The translations under genes were made by a program, and so were the position numbers. Positions 34,928 to 44,443 of a DNA stretch of 64,000 nucleotides are shown here, one piece after another. The notes under the pieces were generated by a model. That model had not been told where the DNA came from. It made no database searches and saw nothing but the letters and a program-made list of their open reading frames with translations. Numbering within the stretch: the first letter of the stretch is position 1; every line of letters starts with the position of its first letter. The stretch is from Paenibacillus sp. V4I3 (GTDB lineage Bacteria > Bacillota > Bacilli > Paenibacillales > NBRC-103111). Location: contig NZ_JAUSZA010000001.1 of NCBI RefSeq assembly GCF_030817215.1, forward strand, positions 3,260,501-3,324,500, given 5' to 3'.

Positions 34928-35049
34928 TTGGCTTAAAGACGCGAAGCTGCAGTATCGCTTGCAGTTTCGGCTGTCCCGCCAAAATCAATTCCAAAGAAGA
35001 AGGGATTAGGCTAGTGTCGGCAGAATATTCGGTTTGGCTCCGCCAAATG

Positions 35050-35185
35050 TCGGGTGACAAGAACATATATGCTTAAAGTCGCGTAGTTGCGGCTTTTTTT
35101 GTTTTAACGATATATGTTCTTGTCAAAAGCCAATGACAAGAACATATATCGTTTGCCGAATGATGACAAGAACTTGTATTGTTAT
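35050..35185 (+). repeat. Family-2 repeat cluster around a terminator
   Basis: TGACAAGAACATATAT, its inverse ATATATGTTCTTGTCA, and two further TGACAAGAAC copies bracket a hairpin (AGTCGCG...TTGCGGCTTTTTTT). The order matches 9925-10130, including GCCAATGACAAGAAC against GGCAATGTCAAGAAC. Confidence 0.7.
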
Positions 35186-35257
35186 GCGTAACTGAAAACC
35201 TTTCTCAAAACCTGGTTTAATTAGATGAATTTGAAACGTAAGTTGGTAAGGGTCAAC

Positions 35258-35309
35258 GATTAAGCTTAACGGGATACGTTAATCCAATATACTGGACTTA
35301 TTCTCCAGT
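35258..35309 (+). repeat. Family-1 site and hairpin (isolated)
   Basis: TTAAGCTTAACGGGATACGTTAA fits the family palindrome, followed by ACTGGACTTATTCTCCAGT (35291-35309). It is the last family-1 site before the gap to 45 kb. Confidence 0.65.
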
Positions 35310-35443
35310 CCAAGACAGCTGCTGTTTTTATTTTAAAGTTTATTTTTCAATGTATGTGAGAAGAAACTTTGAATGATCGAGATCAAGGACGTAAATCTCA
35401 GGGGTGGAAGCAGGAAATTGGCTTCGCGTAATTGAAGTTTTTT

Positions 35444-36361
35444 TTAGCCGGTCTCGAACGCTTCTCGTACTGGTAATCTGTGTAAAGCTTTTATATCTTG
35501 AAGCGGAGGAAGCCCGAAATGCCGACGGTACTCCCGGCTGAATTGAGCCGGGCTCTCGTATCCAACTTCCAGCGCGGCGGCCGTCGCGTTCGCGGAGCCG
35601 TTTAGCATGAGGCGTCTCGCTTCCTGAAGACGGAGCTGCTTCTGATATTGCAAAGGAGCCATCGTCGTGACAGTTTTAAATTTGTGATGAAGTCCAGATA
35701 CGCTCATGTTGGACGATCTCGCAACCTCTTCGATCGTAAAGGTTTTGTTGTAATTCACCTTGATCCATTCTATTGCTCTGCCGATCCCCTCATTTTGCTG
35801 GTCCATGAAGACTCGTCGGATAAACAAGTGCCCATAATCTCCCGTAAGTAAGCGGAAAATCATCTCGCGTTTGATCAGCGAAGACAGAAAATGAATTTCC
35901 GATTCGGGCTTGCCCCGCAACTCCAACAGTCGGATGAATAAGAACTGTAAGTGCTCATCGGATTTGCCTACATAGGCTCCGGGTCCCATCTTTTGGTTGA
36001 GCGGTTTCACATTGATGTCAGCTTCCGTCATGACAGAGGCAATTTCTTCCGCCGTTAAATCAATGCGTAAGCCGATATATGGTGATTGCCGCGTAGCGCC
36101 AATGACTTGACCGGAGGCCGGGATATCAAACAACGAGACTAAATAGTCGCCCGCACCATAATAGATCGTGTCTTGACCGAGTTGGATTTTCTTGGTGCCT
36201 TGTAGGATGAGGCAAAAAGATGGCGTGAGAATGCCTGGCGCCATCGCCGTCGGTCGGTTACGCCGTACCAGCGTAAAAAAGGGGACAGCCGTCTCCGTTC
36301 GCCCCTCCGTAAGATTGAGACAACCCACCTTCTCTAATAATTGATCTAAATTCGTCTGCAT
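35444..36361 (-). CDS. AraC family transcriptional regulator (AraC-type N-domain, arabinose-cupin)
   Basis: 305 residues. The N-terminal half (residues 20-190) is the AraC_N cupin-like domain of YqhC-type regulators (GILTPSFCLILQGTKKIQLG, YGAGDYLVSLFDIPASGQVI). The C-terminal half carries the double helix-turn-helix (FTIEEVARSSNMSVSGLHHK, LMLNGSANATAAALEVGYES, PAQFSREYRRHFG). Close relatives control aldehyde or oxidoreductase genes. It is divergent from the MFS exporter gene at 36550 with 190 bases between, so that exporter is the likely target, and the aldehyde dehydrogenase and SDR genes further on are possible targets. Confidence 0.92.
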   Translation of the reverse strand: MQTNLDQLLEKVGCLNLTEGRTETAVPFFTLVRRNRPTAMAPGILTPSFCLILQGTKKIQLGQDTIYYGAGDYLVSLFDIPASGQVIGATRQSPYIGLRIDLTAEEIASVMTEADINVKPLNQKMGPGAYVGKSDEHLQFLFIRLLELRGKPESEIHFLSSLIKREMIFRLLTGDYGHLFIRRVFMDQQNEGIGRAIEWIKVNYNKTFTIEEVARSSNMSVSGLHHKFKTVTTMAPLQYQKQLRLQEARRLMLNGSANATAAALEVGYESPAQFSREYRRHFGLPPLQDIKALHRLPVREAFETG

Positions 36362-36549
36362 GGGAGCGTCACCCTGTTCTTATTTTTATCCTCCTATTAT
36401 ACATCCTACCCTGAAGATTGCCAACCAATTAACGAATTATAAGAATTTTTACTTTGCAGGATTGAGCAAATTTTAAGCAGGAACGAGCTATTTCGCGAAA
36501 GTGATTCGTGCCATAATGTCCTTAAGAACATGAAAGGGAGGTTATTCAC

Positions 36550-37977
36550 TTGAATGAACAATCGAAACGGATCATTCTGCTGATGATCATCGCGACTCAA
36601 CTGATGGTGGTGCTCGACGGTTCTATTTTGATTACCGCGTTACCTGAAATCGGCCGTTCACTACATCTTTCGACGGCAGTATTAACTTGGGTGCAGAACG
36701 CTTATATTTTGGCGTTCGGCGGCTTCCTGCTATTAGGCGCTCGAGCAGGGGACATCTTCGGAAGAAGAAAAACATTCAGCGCGGGTATCGCCTTGTTCTC
36801 GCTGGCATCGATACTGGCAGGCTTGACGCCGTCTGCTTCGCTGCTACTTGTCGCCCGTGCTTTGCAAGGGGTGGCGGCAGCGATTGCGACGCCGTCGGCG
36901 CTGGCCTTGTTGACTGTTACTTTCTCGGAGGCCCGAGAACGTGTGAAGGCGATCGCTATTTACAGCGCAGTGTCGGGAGCTGGAGGAAGCGTCGGTCTAA
37001 TCGTTGGCGGATTGCTTACGGACGTCATTTCATGGCGCGCCGGGATGTTCCTCAACGTGCCGATCGGCATCACTCTGCTCCTAATGGTGCCCCGATATAT
37101 GCGGGAGACAGATACGACAAAGGGTCATCTGGATATTATGGGAGCTTTGACATCGGTAATCGGCATGACGGCGCTGGCATTCGGCTTCGTTCAAGCAGCG
37201 TCTGTCGGGTGGGGGGCACTGGAAGTATGGGGCCCGGTTGCTCTTGGAGTAGTTTCGCTAGCAGCTTTCGTACTGACCGAAGCACGAGCGAAAGAACCGG
37301 TTACACCTCTTCGCTTGTTCGCGAACCGACAGCGATCCGGAGCTTATCTGGGGAGGCTGCTGCTCCTATGCGGCAATTATCCGATCTTTTTCTTCGTCCC
37401 GCAATTTTTGCAAAACGTCCTTCATTTTAATTCATTGGAGGCGGGACTTGGGATTATGCCGTTTATGGTCGTTCAGTTCGGGATGATGTATGCCATGCCT
37501 TCGCTTGTAGCCCGATTCGGGAATGCTAGAGTATTGATTTCCGGATTGGTAATCGCGATCGCTGGAACAAGCTGGCTGAGTCTCATATCGGCAGATTCTA
37601 GCTTTTTCCCTGATTTGTTTTTCCCGTTGATCGTCATGGGGTTCGGGGCAGGGATGATCTTCCAGCCGTTCACGACGTTAGGGTTGTCTGGTGTGGAGGC
37701 CAAGGACGCGGGGGCCGCGTCAGGGCTCGTCAACGTCGCTCATCAGACTGGATCGTCGCTCGGGCTCGCGGTTTTGATCTCCGTCTTCGAGGCGGTGAAA
37801 CGTTCGGGGGATGCTTCCGCTACATCTTTTACCCATGCGATCTCCGTCTCGATCGGGGGTTCGGTCTTATTCCTGACGGCTTCACTCGTTGTGGTGTTGA
37901 TCTTAGTGCTCCCGGCGAATCGAGTGCGGGCGCGACATGGAGCCAGGGCGTATTTCTCCAAGGGAACAACAAGATAA
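36550..37977 (+). CDS. MFS transporter, DHA2 (14-helix) family
   Basis: 475 residues from TTG at 36550, with GGGAGG 8 bases upstream. The protein is strongly hydrophobic with about 14 helices. Motif A is RAGDIFGRRKTF near residue 70, motif C is GAGGSVGLIVGGLLTD near 150, and the PLRLF loop and C-terminal pattern belong to the EmrB/QacA subfamily. It would export drugs or toxic organics using the proton gradient. It is adjacent to and divergent from the AraC regulator, an arrangement typical of substrate-induced efflux. The gene is GC-richer than the array genes. Confidence 0.9.
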   Translation: MNEQSKRIILLMIIATQLMVVLDGSILITALPEIGRSLHLSTAVLTWVQNAYILAFGGFLLLGARAGDIFGRRKTFSAGIALFSLASILAGLTPSASLLLVARALQGVAAAIATPSALALLTVTFSEARERVKAIAIYSAVSGAGGSVGLIVGGLLTDVISWRAGMFLNVPIGITLLLMVPRYMRETDTTKGHLDIMGALTSVIGMTALAFGFVQAASVGWGALEVWGPVALGVVSLAAFVLTEARAKEPVTPLRLFANRQRSGAYLGRLLLLCGNYPIFFFVPQFLQNVLHFNSLEAGLGIMPFMVVQFGMMYAMPSLVARFGNARVLISGLVIAIAGTSWLSLISADSSFFPDLFFPLIVMGFGAGMIFQPFTTLGLSGVEAKDAGAASGLVNVAHQTGSSLGLAVLISVFEAVKRSGDASATSFTHAISVSIGGSVLFLTASLVVVLILVLPANRVRARHGARAYFSKGTTR

Positions 37978-38131
37978 GTTTACTTCACACCTTCGCGATG
38001 ATGATCTGCAATCCTTCAAACTGGAAGCTATCATCGACCTGTGGGAACTTGAATGTTAGAAATGCGGTAAATGTGTTAGAGTGCTTAATAAATTGTCATT
38101 AAGTCTTTTAATTATTAGGAGGGATATAATC

Positions 38132-39562
38132 ATGCGAATTATTAATCGAAATTATATCAATGGAGAATTCATTCAACCACAAGGGACGGACGAACAAATT
38201 CTAATTAATCCGTCCACGAAAGAAATTATCGGCAAAGTAATCCTTGGAAATGAATCGGATACCCGGGCAGCTATTGCAGCCGCGAAAAAGGCTTTTGTAA
38301 CTTTCTCGCAAACTTCTATCGAGGAGCGGGCCCAGATGCTTAAACGATTGCACGATTCTATTCTGGCACGTATGGATAGTATGGTCGAAGCAAATATTGA
38401 AGAATATGGTGCACCAAGAAGAATGGCGATCGGACGCGTAAAACTGGCAGCGAATAATTTCTTGGATGTTAAGGAAGCATTGGAAAAATTCGAGTTTGTC
38501 CGTTACATGGCTTCCGCGAAAGTTGTAAAGGAGCCCATGGGTGTTATCGGTATAATCACGCCTTGGAACGCGAGCTATTCACAAATTACGACGAAGTTAG
38601 CAGTGGCAATTGCAGCGGGTTGTACCGTGGTTATAAAGCCAAGTGAATTGAGCGCGATTCAGACCGACGAGATCGTTGAAGCCTTCCACCAAGCAGGGCT
38701 GCCTAAAGGTGTAATTAATATCGTCAATGGCTTTGGCAACACGGTTGGAGCGGAATTGACTCGCCACGAAGACGTGGCCATGATTAATTTCACCGGATCA
38801 ACTCGCGTGGGGAAAGAGATCCGCAGAGGCGCCGTCGATACTATGAAACGAGTAACACTTGAGCTTGGCGGCAAATCCCCGATTGTCTTACTTGATGATG
38901 TGGATTTTGAAAAAGCAATTCCGGTTGCTGTAAGACAAGCGCTAACTAATAATGGTCAGGCATGCATTAATGGCTCCCGCTTACTTGTACCTGAACATCG
39001 CTTGGAGGAAGTCAAACGGCTTGCTAAAGCGGCTATGGAAGCTGTGAAAGTAGGAATGCCAACCGAAGAAACGACAACCCTTGGACCAATCGTGACACAA
39101 AAGCAGTACGAAAATGTTCAACGCTACATTCAAACCGGTATCGATGAGGGCGCTGAATTGATTACGGGCGGAGTTGGAAATCCTGAGGGTCTGGAGCACG
39201 GCTATTTCGTCAAACCGACACTTTTTGCAAATGTCACGGAAGATATGACGATTGCGAAAGAAGAAATCTTTGGCCCCGTACAAGCGATCCTCACCTATAA
39301 AACGGAAGAGGAAGCCATTGAAATGGCAAATAATACGTCGTATGGGCTTGCAGCCTATATTCATACCGGTAATTTGGAAAAAGCTAATGAGCTTGCTCGC
39401 AAAATCAATTCGGGAACCATCCTCATAAACGGAGCGTTTCATGAAATGAAAGCCCCATTTGGCGGTTATAAACAGTCCGGTATTGGCCGAGAGTATGGCG
39501 AATACGGTATTGAAGAATGTCTGGAAACAAAGACGATTACGGGATATGAAAAATCATATTGA
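38132..39562 (+). CDS. Aldehyde dehydrogenase family protein
   Basis: 476 residues from ATG at 38132, preceded by AGGAGGG at 8 bases; the open frame to 38081 is untranslated. NAD-binding region ITPWNASYSQITTKLAVAIA, general base Glu in TLELGGKSP, catalytic Cys in NNGQACINGSR, and EEIFGPVQAIL are all present, so the enzyme should be active. It oxidises aldehydes to acids with NAD(P)+. The 3' end overlaps an MFS relic by 4 bases, showing that the original downstream gene has lost its first half. Confidence 0.93.
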   Translation: MRIINRNYINGEFIQPQGTDEQILINPSTKEIIGKVILGNESDTRAAIAAAKKAFVTFSQTSIEERAQMLKRLHDSILARMDSMVEANIEEYGAPRRMAIGRVKLAANNFLDVKEALEKFEFVRYMASAKVVKEPMGVIGIITPWNASYSQITTKLAVAIAAGCTVVIKPSELSAIQTDEIVEAFHQAGLPKGVINIVNGFGNTVGAELTRHEDVAMINFTGSTRVGKEIRRGAVDTMKRVTLELGGKSPIVLLDDVDFEKAIPVAVRQALTNNGQACINGSRLLVPEHRLEEVKRLAKAAMEAVKVGMPTEETTTLGPIVTQKQYENVQRYIQTGIDEGAELITGGVGNPEGLEHGYFVKPTLFANVTEDMTIAKEEIFGPVQAILTYKTEEEAIEMANNTSYGLAAYIHTGNLEKANELARKINSGTILINGAFHEMKAPFGGYKQSGIGREYGEYGIEECLETKTITGYEKSY

Positions 39563-40511
39563 TCGATAAATTAAGAGGTATCATTGCAATATTTCTCGGA
39601 CTGAAATATCTGCCTAAATCCGATCGTCATAAAGCAGCTCGCCTAGATGTACTCGGTATGTGCCTTTCTCCAATTGCATTCGATACGCTTGCTTACGGTG
39701 TGAGCGAAGGTGGCACAAGCTGGTCTTCCACTTCTACAGTTACAGGGCTAACGATCGGCGTGATGCATTAATTGCATTTATATTCGTGGAGCTCCGATAG
39801 AAGCATCCACTTCTGGAATTGAAAGTATTCAAATCCTCGGACTTTACACGCAGTATAATCTTGACCTGGACCGTTCAGCTATCATTATTCTGTGCGTTGT
39901 TGATTGTACCTCTGTACCTTCAAGGCATGAAGCATTACACCGCTCTTGAAACCGGCTGTATTCTAATGCCACAAGCGCTTTGCGCAGGAATCGGCATGCC
40001 AATCAGTGGACGTCTATTTTATAAAATCGGTGCCAAGCGGCTTGCTTTCATTGGTTTAGCCATCGTATCTAGTGCGTTATTTATTTTATCAAGTGTATCG
40101 GTTGATACCAGTCTGTCGCTTATTATCGTGTCCATTTGCACGTTAGGACTTGGGATGAGTTTCTCCATGATGCCACTGAATACACATGTTCTGAACTCTG
40201 CCCCTCGCCGGTTGGTTAGCCGCGTAACGCCACTTACTACAGCTGCACAGCAAGTTATCGTTTTGTTCGCGGTTGCAGCACTTACTGGGTATCTTACTTC
40301 GCAAATTACTTCTTACGCAACAATTGCTGGGGAAGGAGCGAATCCGCTGGCTGCAATAGTGGCGGGTTACGGAGATACGTTCTTCCTTTCCGCATGTATT
40401 GCATCAGTTGGTGTCGCCCTTTCACTAATTCTTCGCAAACCACGGTTGAAGGAAGAAGATCAATTGGATAGTGGTGATGAGCCAAATCCAGCAATGATAA
40501 TGGGTTACTAA
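39559..40511 (+). pseudogene. MFS (DHA2) transporter relic, 5' part missing and frameshifted
   Basis: The first piece (39559-39771, GIIAIFLGLKYLPKSDRHKA) corresponds to the middle of a DHA2 transporter just after helix 6. The frame is lost near 39770-39815. The second piece (39819-40511) continues with helices 8-14 (SIILTWTVQLSLFCALLIVP, GCILMPQALCAGIGMPISGR) and a normal C-terminus. The N-terminal half is absent, and the join lies directly at the aldehyde dehydrogenase stop. Not functional. Confidence 0.85.
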
Positions 40512-40553
40512 ACAACATTCACTTAAATTAATTAGTATAGGAGATTAAAATAT

Positions 40554-41390
40554 ATGACAACTCAAAAAGTATGGTTTATTACTGGAAGCTCTAGAGGTCT
40601 TGGCCGCAGCCTGACGGAAGCTGTTTTGAAAAAAGGTGATTATGTGATTGCAACAGCACGTAGTCCGAAATCGTTGGCAGATTTGGCTGAACAATACGGT
40701 GACAAAATTCATCCGCTTGTCTTGGACGTAACCGATAAGAAGGCAGTAATTAAAGCTGTTGAGCAAGCGATTGAAGTATTCGGGCGACTGGATGTCGTCG
40801 TAAACAATGCCGGCTACGGAGACATGGCTTCCATTGAAGATGTGACACACGATGATTTTCATGCCCAGATGAACACGAATTTTTATGGCGTAGTCTATCT
40901 GACAAAAGCGGTGCTGCCGATCATGCGTAAACAAGGTGGCGGGAACATCATTCAGATTTCATCGATAGGCGGACGGATTGGGACCGCTGGGCTGGCAGCT
41001 TATCAAAGTGCCAAATGGGCGGTCGGTGGCTTCTCAGAAGTACTAGCTCAAGAGGTCGCGCCATTCGGCATCAAGGTTACCGTGATCGAACCAGGAGGCA
41101 TGCGTACAGACTGGGCAGGCTCGTCAATGACCATCCCACCAGTCAGTGAACCGTATGAGCAGACCGTCGGGGCATTCGCTAAAATGCTTCGTGAACATGC
41201 CGGACAGGAGCCTGGACACCCTGTCAAGATCGCGGAAGTCATTACAGGACTACCTGACATGGAAGAGCCGCCGTTTCGTCTCTTAATGGGCAATGATGCT
41301 GTAGCCATTGCAGCTGCCGAACAGCGAGCACGCGCAGAGTCCGATGCGAAATGGCGATACCTAAGTGAGTCGGTCAGCTTCAATTCCTAA
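40554..41390 (+). CDS. SDR family oxidoreductase
   Basis: 278 residues of the classical short-chain dehydrogenase type. Cofactor motif TGSSRGLGRSL (T-G-x3-G-x-G) at residues 11-21, NNAGYGD, the catalytic Ser in IIQISSIGG, and Y-x3-K in AYQSAKWAV are present. It probably reduces carbonyls or oxidises alcohols with NADP(H). GGAGAT lies 9 bases before the ATG. With the aldehyde dehydrogenase, the efflux pump and the AraC regulator it forms a plausible aldehyde/carbonyl detoxification neighbourhood, interrupted by the MFS relic. Confidence 0.92.
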   Translation: MTTQKVWFITGSSRGLGRSLTEAVLKKGDYVIATARSPKSLADLAEQYGDKIHPLVLDVTDKKAVIKAVEQAIEVFGRLDVVVNNAGYGDMASIEDVTHDDFHAQMNTNFYGVVYLTKAVLPIMRKQGGGNIIQISSIGGRIGTAGLAAYQSAKWAVGGFSEVLAQEVAPFGIKVTVIEPGGMRTDWAGSSMTIPPVSEPYEQTVGAFAKMLREHAGQEPGHPVKIAEVITGLPDMEEPPFRLLMGNDAVAIAAAEQRARAESDAKWRYLSESVSFNS

Positions 41391-41559
41391 TATATAAGAA
41401 CAGGGGGCTATGCGATATTACATAAAAGGGGGGTTATTCTTTTGAATGAGCATCTAGTTGGATTCTTCCGATTCCATCAACATTCATGATTGATTAAAGT
41501 GGTGTTATCCGTTCGACCTTCATAATCCAAATTTTGTTCAGGTCTTGAGCCCCGGCATG

Positions 41560-42425
41560 AGTAATAAGGTGAATCGATTCACGGAAACGGCGATGGCAAG
41601 TGGGGATACCAAGACCGCCGTATTCTCCGGCATGAGTAACAAGGTGCACGGAACCGGCGACGACAAGCGGGAATACCAAAACCGCCGTATTCGCTGGAGG
41701 CTGCTTCTGGAGCGTGGAAGCGCCGTTAGAGAAGCTGGACGGCGTCGGAGCGTCGTCACCGGCTATACGGGCGGACACACGAGCGACCCAACTTATGAGA
41801 AGGAGTCTACCGGAAATGCGGGCCATCTCGAAGAGGTGCAGGTCCGTTACGACCCGAGCCGTATCTCGTACGACCAGCTGCTCCAAGTCTTCTGGCGCAA
41901 AACGGATCCGACCGACGCGGAGGGGCAATTCGCCGACCGCGGCACGGAAAATCGTTCAGTCATCTTCTACGACGGCAAGGAACAGCAGACGGCGGCGGAA
42001 GCGTCGAAAGGGCGCTCGCCGCGCAAGGCAAGTTTCAGAAGCCGCTCGTGACGAGAATTTTACCAGTCTCCGCGTTCTATGCTGCCGAGGACGTCCATCA
42101 GGACATCTACCGGACCCATCCGTCCGATTACAAATTCAACGACGTTGCGTCCGGCCGGGAGGCTTTTCTGGACCGCGTCTGGGGCGAGGGTCAGGAGCTG
42201 ATGGCGCTGGAAAGTCCGTATTCCCGGTTCGACAAAGCGGAAAGGCTGAAGTCGCTCACGAAGCTGCAGGTCGAAGTCACGCAGCATGATCAAGACGGCC
42301 CCGAGCCGACGGGACTTCGATATTGCACGAACTCCGCGTCGCTGCACTTTATTCCTAAGGACGACTTGACACAAAGCGGATCCGGAAAATATGACAATCT
42401 ATTTCAAGGGGACGATGAACAATGA
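41560..42425 (+). pseudogene. Decayed second copy of msrAB
   Basis: DNA closely similar to 28110-29158. Three kinds of damage are visible: a short duplication of the start region (GGCATGAGTAA recurs near 41556 and 41630, with GGAATACCAAAACCGCCGTA repeating an earlier block), frameshifts near 41730 and 42010, and a deletion of about 250 bases in the MsrB domain. The deletion joins AAGACGG-type short repeats (after QHDQD, directly to GPEPTGLRY). The catalytic GCFW and RYCTNSASL remain but cannot be in one protein. Confidence 0.9.
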
Positions 42426-42883
42426 GAAACGAGTTTATTTTGGAACTATTGGACAGCCGGCTGAACGTCTTTTTACAATTGGTCGAGCAATGCCCGCCGG
42501 ACAAACGCCGCGTGATCCCGAACGGCTTCAAGAACCACCTGCACTGGCATGTCGGACATGTGCTGACGGTGACGGAATTCCACGTGTTCAGCCTCTCGAA
42601 CCATCTCACATTCCTGACGGGACGGTACCAGGCGTTGTTCGCCTACGGCACGAAGCCCGCGGATTGGCAGGAAGAGCCACCAGCGTGGGACGACTTGATC
42701 TCGCAGCTCAAGGCTCTAGCGTTCCTTATCCGCGAGACTTTGAAGGACAGGCTGGACGAGCCCGTGCCGGAGAACTTCCTGAAGGCGCAAACGATCGGCG
42801 AGCTGATCGTGTCCACGGAGCTGCATATGCTTGACCATGTCGGATTTGTCAATGCTATGCTGAAAGCACTGCAAGCTTCTTAA
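42422..42883 (+). CDS. DinB family protein (copy 2)
   Basis: 153 residues, intact, differing from the protein at 29155 at about nine positions (for example NHLTFLTGR for NQPTFLSER). The metal-binding His pattern is kept. It is preceded by the broken msrAB copy in the same overlapping ATGA arrangement, so it may now lack its original promoter. Homology with the first copy ends about 60 bases after the stop. Confidence 0.88.
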   Translation: MRNEFILELLDSRLNVFLQLVEQCPPDKRRVIPNGFKNHLHWHVGHVLTVTEFHVFSLSNHLTFLTGRYQALFAYGTKPADWQEEPPAWDDLISQLKALAFLIRETLKDRLDEPVPENFLKAQTIGELIVSTELHMLDHVGFVNAMLKALQAS

Positions 42884-43078
42884 GGCGAACGATGCTTCTT
42901 TGATTACTGCCAACGACGAACCATATGCCCGCCTTCAACACGATAATGATTGCAATCACTTTAATGATGATTATTGTTCAGTTCGCAGCAACCTTAAAAA
43001 AGAGAAAAAGAGAAAAAGAGATTCCAAAACGGTAAAAGTTGGTGTAAAATACGACAAGAAACTAAAGGAGAACTGACT

Positions 43079-43147
43079 ATGCTATTAAATCAAGAACTAG
43101 AAGAAGCAAAGCGAGAAATTATCGCCGATGCGCCCGCTAACAGTTGA
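43079..43147 (+). pseudogene. N-terminal fragment of an unknown gene
   Basis: ATG at 43079 with AAAGGAG upstream starts a 22-residue frame (LLNQELEEAKREIIADAPAN) that ends where the helicase fragment begins. It looks like the first codons of a genuine gene joined to foreign DNA. Confidence 0.45.
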
Positions 43148-43634
43148 GCATAAGATAGAGATCTATAATATTGTTTCAGCACTTGAGAAAATGTCTGAGA
43201 GTAGTATTGAAGATGTAGTTGAATTCGCTGATAGTAACGGATTGTGCATTAAAGATGATAGTTACAATAAATATATTAAAGAAAATGAATACGTCTATAG
43301 TAGGGTCAAAGATGTGAAATATCAAGAATTCCAAAATTTGTATTATTATCTCGAGGGCTTTACTCCGTTTTCAACGCAACATAAAATTAAGGGTTCTGAA
43401 TTTGAAAATGTATTTGTTGTGTTAGACAATGGTAAGTGGAATAAATTCAATTTTGAATACTTGTTTAGTAACAAAACTGAAAACGAATCAGTATTTTTAA
43501 GAACTAAAAAGATTTTTTATGTTTGTTGCACAAGGGCAAAGGAAAATCTAATTGTTTTCTATCATAATCCTAATGACTATATCGTTGCTCAAGCAGTAAA
43601 GTGGTTTGGGGTGGATAATGTGCATAAAATGTAA
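43128..43634 (+). pseudogene. UvrD/Rep-type helicase C-terminal fragment (GajB-like)
   Basis: 168 codons. STQHKIKGSEFENVFVVLDN is the UvrD_C motif V region (T-x-H-x-x-K-G-x-E-F), and KIFYVCCTRAKENLIVFYHN is motif VI (YVCCTRA). The Walker A/B domains are missing, and the first 30 residues have no proper start. The pattern, with a short insertion before motif VI, recalls the helicase subunit of Gabija defence systems, but other superfamily-1 helicases are possible. No OLD-type nuclease partner is present. Confidence 0.75.
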
Positions 43635-43702
43635 ACTTAAACTAATAGCTAAGGAAACAAGAGGAAGGATAAAATTGGTTTCTAGGTTGAATTGTAAATA
43701 TA

Positions 43703-43878
43703 GTCTCGTTTATAATTAAGTATATATCAATAAATCTCATTTATAATCGTTCGAAATCTCAAATAGACATTCAAAAAAGCACCCATTTGGGTGCTTTTTA
43801 GTCTCATTTATAATTGTTACCCACAAGAGGTATCAGTAATGATTATTGTTGAGACTTATTTGATCAATAAATGAGATA
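43703..43878 (+). repeat. Family-3 repeats (TCTCATTTATAAT) around a terminator
   Basis: GTCTCGTTTATAATTA (43703), ATCTCATTTATAATCG (43734) and GTCTCATTTATAATTG (43801) are direct repeats. ATAAATGAGAT at 43868 is an inverted copy. The third copy starts immediately after a terminator hairpin. Confidence 0.65.
43774..43800 (+). terminator. Terminator within family-3 repeats
   Basis: AAAAGCACCC pairs with GGGTGCTTTT around ATTT; flanking A and T runs make it usable on both strands. Confidence 0.85.
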
Positions 43879-43964
43879 AATACGGATACATGTTTGAGAC
43901 GTAATAATGAAGATAGATGAATCAAATCCGTTGATTTATCTATCTTAGAGAGGAGAGTGCCCTC

Positions 43965-44153
43965 ATGATCGATAAATACCCTTTACTCAAGGAAAAGGAT
44001 AAGACTATGTTCGTATTTGAAAAATCTGGCAAATATTATGGCCATATTGTCAAAAATAAAACCGACAAGGCACCGGCGAAATTGATCTTTGAAACTCCTA
44101 AATTCGGCACCGTTGAAGAATTAAAAGCTGAATATCCTTCAGCGGAAGTGTAG
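43965..44153 (+). CDS. Small hypothetical protein (62 residues)
   Basis: ATG with AGAGAGGAGAG upstream. The protein (FVFEKSGKYYGHIVKNKTDK, TPKFGTVEELKAEYPSAEV) is soluble and Lys-rich with a clear beta-then-helix arrangement. No family is recognised. It ends in a good stop, followed by featureless DNA. Confidence 0.6.
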   Translation: MIDKYPLLKEKDKTMFVFEKSGKYYGHIVKNKTDKAPAKLIFETPKFGTVEELKAEYPSAEV

Positions 44154-44239
44154 GGCTGTCTATCTATTTCGGTCGCTTTGGCTGCGATCTGGAATAGTTC
44201 TTTTTTTACGTTAATTAATCTTTTGTACAAGGGTGATTT

Positions 44240-44443
44240 ATGAATCTTGAGAACATCTGCCTTTCATTTCATTACGAAACCTGTAAGTCTGAACTAGATT
44301 TAGCCAGGATATGCAGATCGATTGATCAGTGTGGCGGCAAAGTGGACGAAAAATATTGGATGCATGGCTTTGCAACTATTACTGTCATTTTTTATAATGA
44401 AAGAGATAGTAATAGGGGGATTCGTGCAGAATGTATAAAATAG
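44240..44443 (+). CDS. Small hypothetical protein (67 residues)
   Basis: The start ATG at 44240 has only a weak GGGTG site. The sequence (HYETCKSELDLARICRSIDQ, CGGKVDEKYWMHGFATITVI) is compact with three Cys. It overlaps the HAD gene start by 13 bases, which suggests coupling or that its own 3' end was altered by the junction. Family unknown. Confidence 0.45.
   Translation: MNLENICLSFHYETCKSELDLARICRSIDQCGGKVDEKYWMHGFATITVIFYNERDSNRGIRAECIK

Noticed and set aside
8009..35309. CRISPR array
   Set aside because: Repeats are separated by whole genes at irregular distances, are degenerate, and no Cas gene is present.
42947..43036. 29-codon hydrophobic peptide with basic tail, toxin-like
   Set aside because: No clear ribosome binding site and no antisense RNA signal; a chance frame or the end of a lost membrane gene is as likely.
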